In this document: one piece after another, positions 1 through 10,052 of the stretch | Position numbering within the stretch: position 1 is the first letter of the stretch | How the letters are laid out: every line of letters starts with the position of its first letter | NCBI GenBank assembly: GCA_950096585.1 | Contig: CATNDK010000001.1 | Span: forward strand, 1-64,000 | From: Thalassococcus halodurans | GTDB lineage: Bacteria > Pseudomonadota > Alphaproteobacteria > Rhodobacterales > Rhodobacteraceae | DNA: 64,000 nucleotides | Direction: 5' to 3' | Notes under the pieces: model-generated | Database searches by the model: none | The model's input: the letters and a program-made list of their open reading frames with translations, nothing else | Told to the model about the DNA's origin: nothing | Program-made: the position numbers and the translations under genes

Positions 1-9
1 GTGGGGGGC

Positions 10-630
10 TTACGTGAAGGGAATGAAAAGCCCGACGGCAATCATCAAACTGCCAGCCGTCAGGTTGGTCCGGCGCAGCGCTTTCGGCGACGTCATCAGC
101 CGCTTCACGCGGTCCACGAACAGCGCAAGGATCAGGTTACCAACCAAGGGCACCGCCGCGGATAGGGCCGCGATGGCAATCATATCCGGCCATTGCAGAC
201 TGGGCAGATCGAAGAAGCCCGGAAGCATGCCCATGTAGAACAAGATCGCCTTGGGATTACCGATGATCACAGCCAACCCCGCCAGAAACCCTGACCACAT
301 GCCGGGACGCGTCAGACGGCTATCGCTTGATATCTGTTTGTCGGCGTTTTTGATGATCAGATAGCCCATCAGCAGGAATGTCAGGCAGGCGACCCACTTC
401 ATGAACAGCAGAAAGCCGGAAAAGACCGAGATGATCCATGTCACGCCAAGGATCGCCAGAAACGGCCACAGCACGTCACCTACAACAACGCCAAACGCCA
501 ACGGCCACGCCGCATGAAAACCGCCGGACATAGACCGCGCCAGCAGGGCAACCCAGACAGGTCCGGGGGTCAGGAACAGGATGAACAATGCGCCCGCATA
601 AAGCGCAAGTTCTGTTGCGGTGATGGTCAT
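10..630 (-). CDS. LysE family amino-acid/metabolite exporter
   Basis: ORF 10..741; LysE-like hydrophobic pattern and 'LFLTPGPVWVALLARSMSGG' N-terminus; MTITATELALYAG start at 630 preferred because the longer ORF would overlap recF. Confidence 0.8.
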   Translation of the reverse strand: MTITATELALYAGALFILFLTPGPVWVALLARSMSGGFHAAWPLAFGVVVGDVLWPFLAILGVTWIISVFSGFLLFMKWVACLTFLLMGYLIIKNADKQISSDSRLTRPGMWSGFLAGLAVIIGNPKAILFYMGMLPGFFDLPSLQWPDMIAIAALSAAVPLVGNLILALFVDRVKRLMTSPKALRRTNLTAGSLMIAVGLFIPFT

Positions 631-640
631 GTCGGATGGC

Positions 641-1762
641 CTACGATGAAAGCGCGATTTGCTTGGTGCAGCTTTGCCCGTCTTGTTCGGTGACTTCAAT
701 ATACTGCGCACGCTGGCCCAGTTCTTCGAACAAGTCGGCACCCGTGCCTGTCATCCACGCCTGCGCACCTAGCGCAGTTATTTCGTCGTAAAGCGCTGCA
801 CGTCGTCCAGCATCAAGATGGGCCGCGACCTCATCCAGCAACAGAATGGGCGCTGCACCGAAATCTTTGGCAATCGCGCGGGCGTTGGCAAGGATCAGGG
901 AAATCAACAACGCCTTCTGTTCGCCGGTCGAACAGTCAGAGGCTGGCACGCCCTTGGCCTGAAACACGCCGTACAGATCGGCACGATGCGGCCCGATCAG
1001 CGTTCGTCCCGCCATGACGTCGCGCGGGCGGCCATCGGCCAAGGCCTGCGCCAAGGCCTCTTCTGTTTCAGGCATGTCGCCATCGGCTTGGGTCAGTGTC
1101 AGATCGGCGCTTGGGAAGCTGGTTTCAGCGTTTTCTTGCGCCTCTGCGAGGGCCTTCAGCGCCGCGATGCGGTTGGAATGGATAACGGCACCCGTGCGCG
1201 CCATCTGCGCCTCGAGCGCGCGATACCAGACGGGATCACGCACCTGATCCTTCAACAGCCTGTTCCGGTCGCGCATCGCCTTTTCATAGTTCAGCGTCGC
1301 TTCGGCGTGTTCAGGAAAGAAACTGAGCGTCATGCGATCCAGAAACCGCCTGCGCCCCTCAGCCCCTTCGATCCACAAGCGGTCCATGCTGGGGACAAGC
1401 CACAAAACCCGCGCGATGCGGCCCAGCGCGACCTGCGAGGCGGGTTTATCATTCACCCGAACCGTGCGCGGATTGCCGTTTTCAGACTGAAACGCGATTT
1501 CGTGGACACCATCAGGCGCGGTCAGAATGCCCGACACCTTCCAGCCCAGTGCCTCGGGTCGTCGTGTCATCGTCTCTGCCGACGCGCGACGCATTCCGCG
1601 ACCGGGGGAAAACAGCGACACCGCCTCAAGCAAGTTGGTTTTGCCCGCGCCATTCGGTCCGAAGATCGCGATAGGGCGGCTATCTACGTCAATTTCCGCC
1701 CGCTTATGCGAACGGAAATGAGACAGATTTAACGATTGTAGGTGAAGGCCTGACAGGGTCAC
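641..1762 (-). CDS. recF: DNA replication/repair protein RecF
   Basis: Walker A 'FGPNGAGKTNLLEAVSLFSPGRG'; C-terminal 'LLLDEVAAHLD'; directly downstream of dnaN. Confidence 0.97.
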   Translation of the reverse strand: MTLSGLHLQSLNLSHFRSHKRAEIDVDSRPIAIFGPNGAGKTNLLEAVSLFSPGRGMRRASAETMTRRPEALGWKVSGILTAPDGVHEIAFQSENGNPRTVRVNDKPASQVALGRIARVLWLVPSMDRLWIEGAEGRRRFLDRMTLSFFPEHAEATLNYEKAMRDRNRLLKDQVRDPVWYRALEAQMARTGAVIHSNRIAALKALAEAQENAETSFPSADLTLTQADGDMPETEEALAQALADGRPRDVMAGRTLIGPHRADLYGVFQAKGVPASDCSTGEQKALLISLILANARAIAKDFGAAPILLLDEVAAHLDAGRRAALYDEITALGAQAWMTGTGADLFEELGQRAQYIEVTEQDGQSCTKQIALSS

Positions 1763-2877
1763 ACACGCATCGGCATGACGACGTAAACCGCCGATGTGTC
1801 ATTGCCTTCGCGCATCAGGGTCGGATCGCCGGACGAGTTGAACAGGAACACTGCGTTTTCGCGATCAACCTGACTTGCGATTTCCAAGAGGTATTTGGCG
1901 TTGAAACCGATTTCGAGACGTTCGTCACCGTAGGCCACGGCCAGCTCTTCTTCCGCAGCGCCGCTATCAGGGGCATTCACCGACAGAACCAGACGGTCTT
2001 CGTCCAACTGCAGCTTAACAGCGCGCGAACGTTCCGAGCTGACGGTCGCCACACGGTCAACCGCCTTGGCAAAGTCCGCTGCGTCCACTTCCAGACGACG
2101 TGTGTTGCTGGTCGGAATAACGCGTGTGTAGTCGGGGAACGTGCCGTCGATCACTTTGGACGTCAGGGTGATGTCCGGCGTTGCGAAACGCACTTTGGTT
2201 TCAGAGACCGAGACCGCGATGTCCATATCGTCGTCATCGAGCAGCTTGCGCAGTTCGCCCACAGTTTTGCGGGGAACGATAACGCCGGGCATATCTTCGG
2301 CACCGGCAGGCACAGTCGCGTCGATGCGGGCCAGACGGTGACCATCGGTTGCCACGCAACGCAGCATGCGGCCGTCTTCTGCCTCGGCGACATGCATATA
2401 GACGCCGTTCAGATAGTAACGTGTTTCTTCAGTCGAAATCGCAAACTTCGCCTTATCGAACAAGCGACGCAGGACGGATGCCTTAGCGCTGAAATTTGCC
2501 GAGTATTCCGACGACGCCATGACAGGGAAGTCTTCTTTGGGCAGCGTCGCGAGCGAGAAGTTGGAACGGCCCGCTTCGACAGTCAGGCGGCCAGACGCGC
2601 CGTCTTCTGTTAGTGTGACCAGCGCACCGTCGGGCAGCTTGCGCACGATTTCGTGCAGCATGACGGCAGACACGGTCGTTGCACCGGCCTTTTCGACCTG
2701 CGCGGGCGCCTTATCAACAACTTCGATATCCAGATCGGTGGCACGGAACATGACCGTGTCGCCTTCGGCTTCGATCAGCACGTTAGCGAGGATCGGAATG
2801 GTGTTTCTCCGCTCGACGACGGACTGCGCCTGACTCACGGCCTTAAGCAGTGTCGCGCGTTCCATGCTGAATTTCAT
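1759..2877 (-). CDS. dnaN: DNA polymerase III subunit beta (sliding clamp)
   Basis: Full-length beta clamp, MKFSMERATLLKAVSQAQSVVERRNTIPILANVLIEA ... VYVVMPMRV; 4-nt overlap with recF. Confidence 0.98.
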   Translation of the reverse strand: MKFSMERATLLKAVSQAQSVVERRNTIPILANVLIEAEGDTVMFRATDLDIEVVDKAPAQVEKAGATTVSAVMLHEIVRKLPDGALVTLTEDGASGRLTVEAGRSNFSLATLPKEDFPVMASSEYSANFSAKASVLRRLFDKAKFAISTEETRYYLNGVYMHVAEAEDGRMLRCVATDGHRLARIDATVPAGAEDMPGVIVPRKTVGELRKLLDDDDMDIAVSVSETKVRFATPDITLTSKVIDGTFPDYTRVIPTSNTRRLEVDAADFAKAVDRVATVSSERSRAVKLQLDEDRLVLSVNAPDSGAAEEELAVAYGDERLEIGFNAKYLLEIASQVDRENAVFLFNSSGDPTLMREGNDTSAVYVVMPMRV

Positions 2878-3033
2878 CGCTTATCCCTCCGAAGGGCTGG
2901 ATGGCGCAGGATTCAACAGTCGGATGGCGCGCCCCAGCTAAGTTGTTTCTGTTTTGTCCAATGGAATGACGGAGGCGTCAAGGCCAGCGGGCCGCTAAGA
3001 AGCAGCCCGAGACAAGATTGTGGTGGTTGGGAA

Positions 3034-4407
3034 TCACTCTTCGAGCGTTCTGCGCAGAATTTCGAGGTCTTCTGCGATTTGTCCGTCCTGTATTTTCAGC
3101 TCTTCGATGCGGCGCACACCGTGCATAACGGTCGTGTGGTCGCGTCCACCGAATTTGCGGCCGATTTCCGGAAGCGAACGGCTGGTCAGCTGTTTGCACA
3201 AATACATGGCAACCTGACGAGGACGCGCAAAGGTACGAACGCGTTTGGGACCAACCATTTCGCTCAGGCGGATGTTGTAGTGTTCCGCAACGCGACGCTG
3301 AATTTCCTCGATCGAGACTTTGCGCTCGGACGCGCGAAGAACGTCTGCCAGACATTCCTGCGTCAGGTCGATGTTGATTTCGCGACCGACAAGCGACGCG
3401 AAAGCGAACAAGCGGGTCAGGGCGCCTTCCAGAACGCGCACGTTGGTCGAAATGCGGTGCGCAAGGAATTCCAGAACACGAGGATCTATTTCAAGGTTCG
3501 GATAGATCGCGCGCTGGGCTTCGACCTTGGACTGCAGAATGCCAAGACGCAGTTCGTAATCGGTCGGGTGAAGATCGACGACAAGACCGGACTGCAGGCG
3601 CGAGCGGATGCGGTTTTCCAGATCCTTGATTTCATCCGGCGCGCGGTCGGCCGAAATGATGATCTGTTTGTTCTGATCCACAAGTGCGTTGAACGTGTGG
3701 AAGAATTCTTCTTGTGTGCTGTCCTTACCGGCGATGAACTGAACGTCATCGACCATAAGAACGTCGACCGAACGGAAGATGGATTTGAAATCCATCATAC
3801 GGCGGTCGCGCAGCGCCTGAACAAAGCGGTACATGAACTGTTCCGCGGACAGATAAAGGACGTTCAAGTTGGGCTGGCGTGTGCGCAGTTCCCACGCAAT
3901 TGCGTGCATCAGGTGCGTTTTACCGAGACCAACGCCACCATACAGGAACAGCGGGTTGAACGTGACAGGGCCGCCTTCGGCCACACGGCGGGCAGCGGCG
4001 TGCGCCAGTTCGTTCGGTTTTCCGACAACAAACGTGTCAAAGGTAAAGCGTTTATCAAGCGGCGCGCCGGGTAGCAGATCGGATGCAGAAGATTGCTTTT
4101 GGACGGGTTCAGGAACCTCGGCCGCCATTTGGGGCGCACGAGGTGCTTTGACAGCTTCGCGCGCATCGACATCGGTTTTGAAGTGAATGCGACGCACGGA
4201 CGGATTTACCGAAGCGATCTGCGACAGCAGCATATCGCCGTAGTTCTGGGACACATAAGTGCCGAAGAAATTCGTAGGTGCTTGGAAAATCGCTACGCCG
4301 GCTTCTGCGCCTTCGTAGTTCAGGGGTTCGATCCAAACCTTGTAGTTGTTTTGCCCGATCGTCTTGCAAATATCATTTTGGAGAGCACCCCATTGATCCC
4401 GTGTCAT
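3034..4407 (-). CDS. dnaA: Chromosomal replication initiator protein DnaA
   Basis: 'LFLYGGVGLGKTHLMHAI', 'VDVLMVDDVQFIAGKDSTQEEFFHTFNAL', C-terminal 'GRDHTTVMHGVRRI' DnaA-box-binding signature. Confidence 0.99.
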   Translation of the reverse strand: MTRDQWGALQNDICKTIGQNNYKVWIEPLNYEGAEAGVAIFQAPTNFFGTYVSQNYGDMLLSQIASVNPSVRRIHFKTDVDAREAVKAPRAPQMAAEVPEPVQKQSSASDLLPGAPLDKRFTFDTFVVGKPNELAHAAARRVAEGGPVTFNPLFLYGGVGLGKTHLMHAIAWELRTRQPNLNVLYLSAEQFMYRFVQALRDRRMMDFKSIFRSVDVLMVDDVQFIAGKDSTQEEFFHTFNALVDQNKQIIISADRAPDEIKDLENRIRSRLQSGLVVDLHPTDYELRLGILQSKVEAQRAIYPNLEIDPRVLEFLAHRISTNVRVLEGALTRLFAFASLVGREINIDLTQECLADVLRASERKVSIEEIQRRVAEHYNIRLSEMVGPKRVRTFARPRQVAMYLCKQLTSRSLPEIGRKFGGRDHTTVMHGVRRIEELKIQDGQIAEDLEILRRTLEE

Positions 4408-4825
4408 AAATTTCCCGCTTCGCTTTCCCGTCGTCAGTTAACCGGCCACGCGCAGAACGCGACCAGCGCGGTCACCCTTCATTTGGGAACAAAAAGCCTC
4501 GCGCGTCCCGGATGGGACACGTGACATATGATGCCGCACAACAATAAGGCGTCCGGTTCCCGATTCCGGACAAATTTTACTGTCTGCGCCATGCGCTTCT
4601 TTTGGACCGGCGGAGGCAAGCTCCTGATTTCATGCACTAATTTGCACATGAACAGCGTTAACAAAGATCAAAAACGGATCCCTGCGCTCCCTGTCCCCCC
4701 AGCGAAAAGTGACTCGCTGACGGCAAGTTAGCAACCTGCTGCGAGGCGCTTCAACAGAAACTACTTGTTGACTCGCAGTTTCTGGAAAAAGAATCTCTTG
4801 GTCAAAAAATTCGTGGCAAAAAAAC

Positions 4826-4855
4826 AAAAAAGCGCCGCTCGAAAGCGACGCTTTT
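4826..4855 (-). terminator. Intrinsic terminator of rpsT
   Basis: AAAAAGCGcCGCTcgaaAGCGaCGCTTTTT hairpin just 3' of the rpsT stop, with a T tract on the minus strand. Confidence 0.75.
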
Positions 4856-4876
4856 TAATCTTTCGTTAAGCTTGGT

Positions 4877-5140
4877 TTACGCCAGAGCTTTAACGCGAGC
4901 GGCCAGACGCGACAGTTTGCGGGACGCTGTGTTTTTGTGGAAAACGCCTTTGGTGACGCCGCGCATCAGTTCGGGCTGAGCTGCCTTCAGAGCGGATGCT
5001 GCTGCGTCTTTGTCGCCGGATGCGATTGCTTCTTCAACCTTACGGATGAAAGTACGGATGCGCGAACGGCGCGCCGTGTTGATGTCATTACGCTTTTCGT
5101 TCTGACGTGCGCGTTTCTTGGACTGTACCGAGTTTGCCAT
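4877..5140 (-). CDS. rpsT: 30S ribosomal protein S20
   Basis: [39 protein letters not shown], 87 aa. Confidence 0.98.
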   Translation of the reverse strand: MANSVQSKKRARQNEKRNDINTARRSRIRTFIRKVEEAIASGDKDAAASALKAAQPELMRGVTKGVFHKNTASRKLSRLAARVKALA

Positions 5141-5311
5141 GTGATCGTTTCCTAGGTTCGTATTCTATTCTGTCTAAGCGCAACTGACGCCGACGCCGGA
5201 TATGAACCACCGGATCGATTCTTGCCTAAGCGGGCATCACGCGCATGTATTGGGCGGCGTATAGGCGAAAACGCCTATGCTGCCAACCCGATTCTTTTCT
5301 TAGCTTTGGCC

Positions 5312-6100
5312 TTATTTGTCGCGGAACTGCGCAGTGCGCTTTTCCAGGAATGCGGCCATTCCTTCTTTCTGGTCTTCGGTCGCGAAAAGCGAATGGAACA
5401 TGCGCCGTTCGATCAACAGACCTTCAGCCAGTGTGGTTTCATAAGCGCGGTTCACCGCCTCTTTTACCACCATCGAAGCCATCATGGATTTCTCGGCAAT
5501 TTTCGCCGCAGCACCTTGGGCCTCTTCCATGAGCGATTTGGCCGGAACAACGCGGCTGACAAGACCCGAGCGCTCTGCTTCTTCTGCGTCCATGAAGCGA
5601 CCTGTCAGGTGCATATCCATGGATTTGGATTTACCAACAAAACGGGTCAGGCGCTGTGTGCCACCGATACCGGCAACGACACCAAGGTTGATTTCCGGCT
5701 GACCGAATTTCGCGTTGTCCGCCGCAATGATGAAGTCGCACATCATCGCCAGTTCGCAACCACCGCCCAGCGCGTAACCCGCGACAGCAGCAATGATCGG
5801 CTTGCGCACCTTGGTTACCGCTTCAGATTCGGCACCAAAGAAATCGGACATGAACATTTCAACGAAAGTCTTTTCGGACATTTCCTTGATGTCCGCGCCT
5901 GCAGCAAAAGCTTTGGCCGAACCGGTCAGAATAATGCAGCGGACTTTTTCGTTCTGATCGGCATCTTTCAACGCCTCTGCCAATTCACCAAGAAGTTGCG
6001 AATTCAATGCGTTCAACGCTTCGGGGCGATTCAGCTTGATCGTAGCAACGTGGTCTTCGACTTCGACGATGATCGTTTCAAAGGCCATGTAAGAACTCAT
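5312..6100 (-). CDS. Enoyl-CoA hydratase
   Basis: Crotonase fold motifs '[11 protein letters not shown]', '[24 protein letters not shown]'. Confidence 0.93.
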   Translation of the reverse strand: MSSYMAFETIIVEVEDHVATIKLNRPEALNALNSQLLGELAEALKDADQNEKVRCIILTGSAKAFAAGADIKEMSEKTFVEMFMSDFFGAESEAVTKVRKPIIAAVAGYALGGGCELAMMCDFIIAADNAKFGQPEINLGVVAGIGGTQRLTRFVGKSKSMDMHLTGRFMDAEEAERSGLVSRVVPAKSLMEEAQGAAAKIAEKSMMASMVVKEAVNRAYETTLAEGLLIERRMFHSLFATEDQKEGMAAFLEKRTAQFRDK

Positions 6101-6153
6101 TTTTTGTTTCGGTCAGGTTCCGAGTCATTATCACGCCGGTCACTTGGATCAAG

Positions 6154-7005
6154 TTATCTTTGACATTGCGGACAGTAGAAACTGGACCGACCAGATTGAA
6201 CGATCCGCGCGATCGTTCCGTCGCATCCAGCGCGGCGGCACGGGTCGCCTTCGCGGCCATAAACGTCAAAACTGTGCTGAAAATATCCAAGCTCTCCATC
6301 GGCTTGGCGGAAATCTTTCAAACTGGATCCGCCCGCAGCAATCGCATCCGTCAGCACATCGCGAATGACCGGCACCAGTCCGGTGATCCGCGCCTTGGAC
6401 AGATTCGCCGCCTTTCGCGCTGGGTGAATTCTGCAACGGTAAAGCGCTTCGCATACATAGATGTTGCCTAATCCCGCGACGTTTTTCTGATCCAGAAGCG
6501 CAGACTTGATCGGCGTTTTCCGATCCTTCAAGCGCTCGTACAAATACGATTCGTCAAATGTGTTCCCTAGCGGTTCGGGGCCCAGAACGGTCAGAAGCGG
6601 ATGTTCCGCCTGCCCTGCGGTTTCCATCAGATCCATCGCACCAAACCGGCGCGGATCGTTGAATGTGATCCGCGCGCCATTTTCCATGTCAAAAACCACG
6701 TGATCGTGCTTTTGCGCTGGCTGATGATCGTGGACGAATTGCCCCAAGGGATCGCCCGTCACTAACATCCGCCCAGACATGCCCAAATGAATCAGCAGGG
6801 TTTCCCCCGTGCTGAGGTCAGCAAGAATATATTTGGACCTGCGCCGAAGCTGCAGAACCGTGGCTCCGGTCAAGCGCTCTGCCATCCTTTCCGGAAAGGG
6901 CCAGCGCAAATCCGGTCGGTTCACAGAAGCTTTGGCGATCACGGCGCCTTCCATTGCGGGCGCCAATCCACGTCGGACAGTCTCAACTTCGGGTAACTCA
7001 GGCAT
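6154..7005 (-). CDS. mutM: Formamidopyrimidine-DNA glycosylase
   Basis: N-terminal [14 protein letters not shown]-terminal zinc finger '[28 protein letters not shown]'. Confidence 0.97.
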   Translation of the reverse strand: MPELPEVETVRRGLAPAMEGAVIAKASVNRPDLRWPFPERMAERLTGATVLQLRRRSKYILADLSTGETLLIHLGMSGRMLVTGDPLGQFVHDHQPAQKHDHVVFDMENGARITFNDPRRFGAMDLMETAGQAEHPLLTVLGPEPLGNTFDESYLYERLKDRKTPIKSALLDQKNVAGLGNIYVCEALYRCRIHPARKAANLSKARITGLVPVIRDVLTDAIAAGGSSLKDFRQADGELGYFQHSFDVYGREGDPCRRAGCDGTIARIVQSGRSSFYCPQCQR

Positions 7006-7093
7006 GATGTCGCGGTCCTTGGGTAGCGGGGCGCATTGTATCGGCGCTCTGGCGCTCTATAAGAAGGGGCAAGCCAAGGAAACGACAAGTGCC

Positions 7094-7846
7094 ATGACCG
7101 AAAACTCTGGAAAAACGACGCATTTCGGATTCAGCGAAATTCAGGAATCTGAAAAGGCAGGCAAGGTTCAGGGTGTCTTCAACTCTGTCGCCAACAAGTA
7201 CGACGTGATGAACGACGCCATGAGCATGGGCATCCACCGTATCTGGAAAGATGCGATGATGGATTGGCTTGCGCCACGCCCTGGCCAGAAGCTGCTGGAT
7301 GTTGCCGGCGGGACCGGTGACATTTCCTTCCGCTTTTTGAAGCGTGCGGGCCGCGGCCATGCCACCGTTCTGGACCTGACAGAGCCGATGCTGACCGAAG
7401 GCCGCAAACGTGCCGAGGCCGCATCGATGGCCGACAGTCTGGATTGGGTTGTGGGCGATGCGATGGCCCTGCCCTTTGAAGACAACACCTTTGACGTTTA
7501 CACGATTTCCTTTGGCATCCGGAACGTGACCGTGCCGCAGCAGGCGTTGAACGAAGCCTATCGTGTACTGCGTCCGGGTGGCCGACTGATGGTGCTGGAA
7601 TTCAACCAGATCCCCAATGAGATGATGCAGAAGGTGTACGACCTGTATTCCTTCAACATCATTCCCCGCATGGGCCAATTGATCGCTGGGGACAAAGACA
7701 GTTATCAGTACTTGGTGGAATCGATCCGTCGGTTCCCCGATCAGGAAACCTTCCTTGGGATGGTGAAAAAGGCCGGTTTTGAAAACGCGAAGTATCGCAA
7801 CCTGAGCATGGGCATTGCCTGCCTGCATTCGGGGTGGAAAATCTAA
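7094..7846 (+). CDS. ubiE: Demethylmenaquinone/2-methoxy-6-polyprenyl-1,4-benzoquinol methyltransferase
   Basis: UbiE family '[25 protein letters not shown]', '[13 protein letters not shown]'; ATG at 7094 rather than the extended ORF start. Confidence 0.96.
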   Translation: MTENSGKTTHFGFSEIQESEKAGKVQGVFNSVANKYDVMNDAMSMGIHRIWKDAMMDWLAPRPGQKLLDVAGGTGDISFRFLKRAGRGHATVLDLTEPMLTEGRKRAEAASMADSLDWVVGDAMALPFEDNTFDVYTISFGIRNVTVPQQALNEAYRVLRPGGRLMVLEFNQIPNEMMQKVYDLYSFNIIPRMGQLIAGDKDSYQYLVESIRRFPDQETFLGMVKKAGFENAKYRNLSMGIACLHSGWKI

Positions 7847-7847
7847 C

Positions 7848-9380
7848 ATGCGCGGACCCCACAACATCTGGCGTTTGATCCGCACCGGTGCAACGTTTGA
7901 ACGTACCGGCGCGATGCGCGTTGTTCTTGACGCGTTCGAGGCCCCCAAGCCTTTGCGTATCGCGGCACGTGTGCTGGGGTGGCCATTCAAATGGCTCGGA
8001 TACGAAGGCGATCCCGAGATGCCTCCGCTGACACGCGCGCTAACTGCTCTGGGCCCCGCCTACATCAAGTTCGGCCAGGTTCTGTCGACCCGCCCTGACG
8101 TTGTGGGCGAAGATCTGGCCGTTCAGTTGCGCATCCTGCAGGATAAACTGCCGCCGTTTTCGACCGAGATGGCCAAGAAGGCGATCGAAGAAGAACTGGA
8201 CGTTCCGGCCGACAGCTTGTTTTCGACGTTCAGCGAACCCGTCGCAGCAGCATCCATCGCACAGGTTCACAAGGCCACTTTGGCGGACAACGGCGAAACC
8301 GTAGCTGTCAAGGTGCTGCGCCCCGGCATTGAGAAAGCGTTCCGCAAAGATCTGGACGCCTTCTTTTTTGCCGCTCGGTTTATTGAATTCCTGTCACCCG
8401 CGTCGCGCCGATTGCGCCCGATGGATGTGATCACCCACTTTGAGGGCGTGGTCATGGGTGAGCTGGACCTGCGGCTTGAGGCGGCTTCGGCATCCGAATA
8501 CGCCGCCAACACTGAACAGGATGCCGGTTTTCAGGTGCCGCCGGTCAAGTGGTTCCTGTCGGGTCGTCGCGTAATGACATTGGGTTGGGCCGAAGGGCTG
8601 CCGATGGGCGACAATACCGCGATTGATGCGGCTGGCATTGATCGCTCCGAACTCAGCGAGCGGGTGCTACAACTGTTCCTGAACCATGCGCTGCGTGATG
8701 GGTTTTTCCATGCCGATATGCATCAGGGGAACCTGAAAATCTCTGAAAATGGCGACATCATCGCGCTTGATTTCGGGATCATGGGGCACATCGACGAATA
8801 CACACGTCGGGTCTACGCTGAGATTTTGTTCGGCTTTATCCGCCGTGATTACAAACGTGTCGCCGAGGTGCATTTCGAGGCCGGTTATGTGCCTGCGGAT
8901 CGTGACGTTGATGAGTTCGCCCGGGCACTGCGCGCTGTGGGTGAACCGATCTTCGGCATGGATGCCACCCGCATTTCCATGGCCCGCCTACTTGCCTACC
9001 TGTTCGAGGTAACAGAACGGTTCGGCATGGAAACACGTACTGAGCTGATTCTTCTGCAGCGCACGATGGTTGTGGTCGAAGGCGTCGCGCGGTCGCTTGA
9101 TCCGCATATGAATATCTGGAAGGCTGCTCAGCCGATTGTCGAAGATTACATCAAGCAATCGATTGGCCCCCGCGCCGTTCTGAAGGACCTTGCGCAAACG
9201 GCCCGCGTGCTTGCGCGATTTGGCCCACGCCTACCGGAAATGGTCGAGGATTTGATGACCCAAAATAGCCGCTCGCACGATCACCATCACCCCAAAAGCA
9301 GCAGTGGTCGTTTTGTTTGGGGTATCTTGGGTTTGGTTATCGGCGGCGCACTGGGCGGGCTGTTGATTGGCGGTTTTTGA
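7848..9380 (+). CDS. ubiB: Ubiquinone biosynthesis protein UbiB (ABC1/AarF kinase-like)
   Basis: 'LGPAYIKFGQVLSTRPD', 'FFHADMHQGNLKI.. GDIIALDFGIMGHI', C-terminal TM segment; next to ubiE. Confidence 0.95.
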   Translation: MRGPHNIWRLIRTGATFERTGAMRVVLDAFEAPKPLRIAARVLGWPFKWLGYEGDPEMPPLTRALTALGPAYIKFGQVLSTRPDVVGEDLAVQLRILQDKLPPFSTEMAKKAIEEELDVPADSLFSTFSEPVAAASIAQVHKATLADNGETVAVKVLRPGIEKAFRKDLDAFFFAARFIEFLSPASRRLRPMDVITHFEGVVMGELDLRLEAASASEYAANTEQDAGFQVPPVKWFLSGRRVMTLGWAEGLPMGDNTAIDAAGIDRSELSERVLQLFLNHALRDGFFHADMHQGNLKISENGDIIALDFGIMGHIDEYTRRVYAEILFGFIRRDYKRVAEVHFEAGYVPADRDVDEFARALRAVGEPIFGMDATRISMARLLAYLFEVTERFGMETRTELILLQRTMVVVEGVARSLDPHMNIWKAAQPIVEDYIKQSIGPRAVLKDLAQTARVLARFGPRLPEMVEDLMTQNSRSHDHHHPKSSSGRFVWGILGLVIGGALGGLLIGGF

Positions 9381-10049
9381 TTAATCCGTCACCCGAATAC
9401 CATCGACACCTGACGCATTGACCTCGGCCCCGCCCAACAGGGTCAGAACGATCTCGCCATCCGAGCCGCTGCGCGCCTCGGTCACGCGTTGGTATGTGGT
9501 TGCTTGACCCGAATTGATCAGCTCTCCACTTGCGTACGCGTCGATGCGGAACGTGTAAAAGCCGCTGGATTGTGTTTCGCTGTTGTTGCCGAGGCCGTCC
9601 CATTCATAAAAACTGTCGCCTAGCGAAAGCTGTCGATGCGCGACTTCGTTGCCGTGTGCATCAGAGATGACAAGCGTTGCACTGTCCGCGTTCGGCTGCG
9701 ACGGGACCTGAAGCGCGATTGGGCGGCCATCAAAGTAAGCGCCACCACTTTGCAACACTTCAGAATCGACCCAATCCACCAATTGCCCCAAACCAGATGA
9801 TTGGAACTGCGCGTTCAATGCGGTCAAAAGGTCATTCGTCATCACCTGCTGCTCGACCGACGAGAATGACGCAAGTTGAGACGCATATTCGGTCGAATCC
9901 AGCGGATTCAAAGGATCCTGATTTTGCGCCTGTGTGGTCAGCATTTTCAGGAACGTCTCAAAATCCGAGTTCAAAACACCGGATTGAGAAGAGGTGGACT
10001 GACTGACCGTTTGATTGGACGTCGCTGTTGTGGAAACGTTTGTGATCAT
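9381..10049 (-). CDS. flgD: Flagellar hook capping protein FlgD
   Basis: 'FLKMLTTQAQNQDPLNPLDSTEYASQLASFSSVEQQ' FlgD N-terminal signature. Confidence 0.95.
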   Translation of the reverse strand: MITNVSTTATSNQTVSQSTSSQSGVLNSDFETFLKMLTTQAQNQDPLNPLDSTEYASQLASFSSVEQQVMTNDLLTALNAQFQSSGLGQLVDWVDSEVLQSGGAYFDGRPIALQVPSQPNADSATLVISDAHGNEVAHRQLSLGDSFYEWDGLGNNSETQSSGFYTFRIDAYASGELINSGQATTYQRVTEARSGSDGEIVLTLLGGAEVNASGVDGIRVTD

Positions 10050-10052
10050 TTT

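Noticed and set aside
2653-4074. 473-aa plus-strand ORF antisense to dnaN/dnaA
   Set aside because: Fully antisense to two unambiguous essential genes; sequence composition (R/F/H/Q-rich, no family pattern) is a codon-bias shadow.
4408-4876. dnaA-rpsT intergenic region as the oriC
   Set aside because: No convincing TTATCCACA-type boxes or DUE seen; explained by the dnaA promoter and rpsT terminator. The maf-rho gap is the better candidate, but skew/MFA data would decide.
5222-6163. 313-aa plus-strand ORF antisense to the enoyl-CoA hydratase gene
   Set aside because: Shadow ORF; no plausible RBS or domain.
6998-7990. 330-aa minus-strand ORF antisense to ubiE
   Set aside because: Shadow ORF of a confidently assigned methyltransferase.
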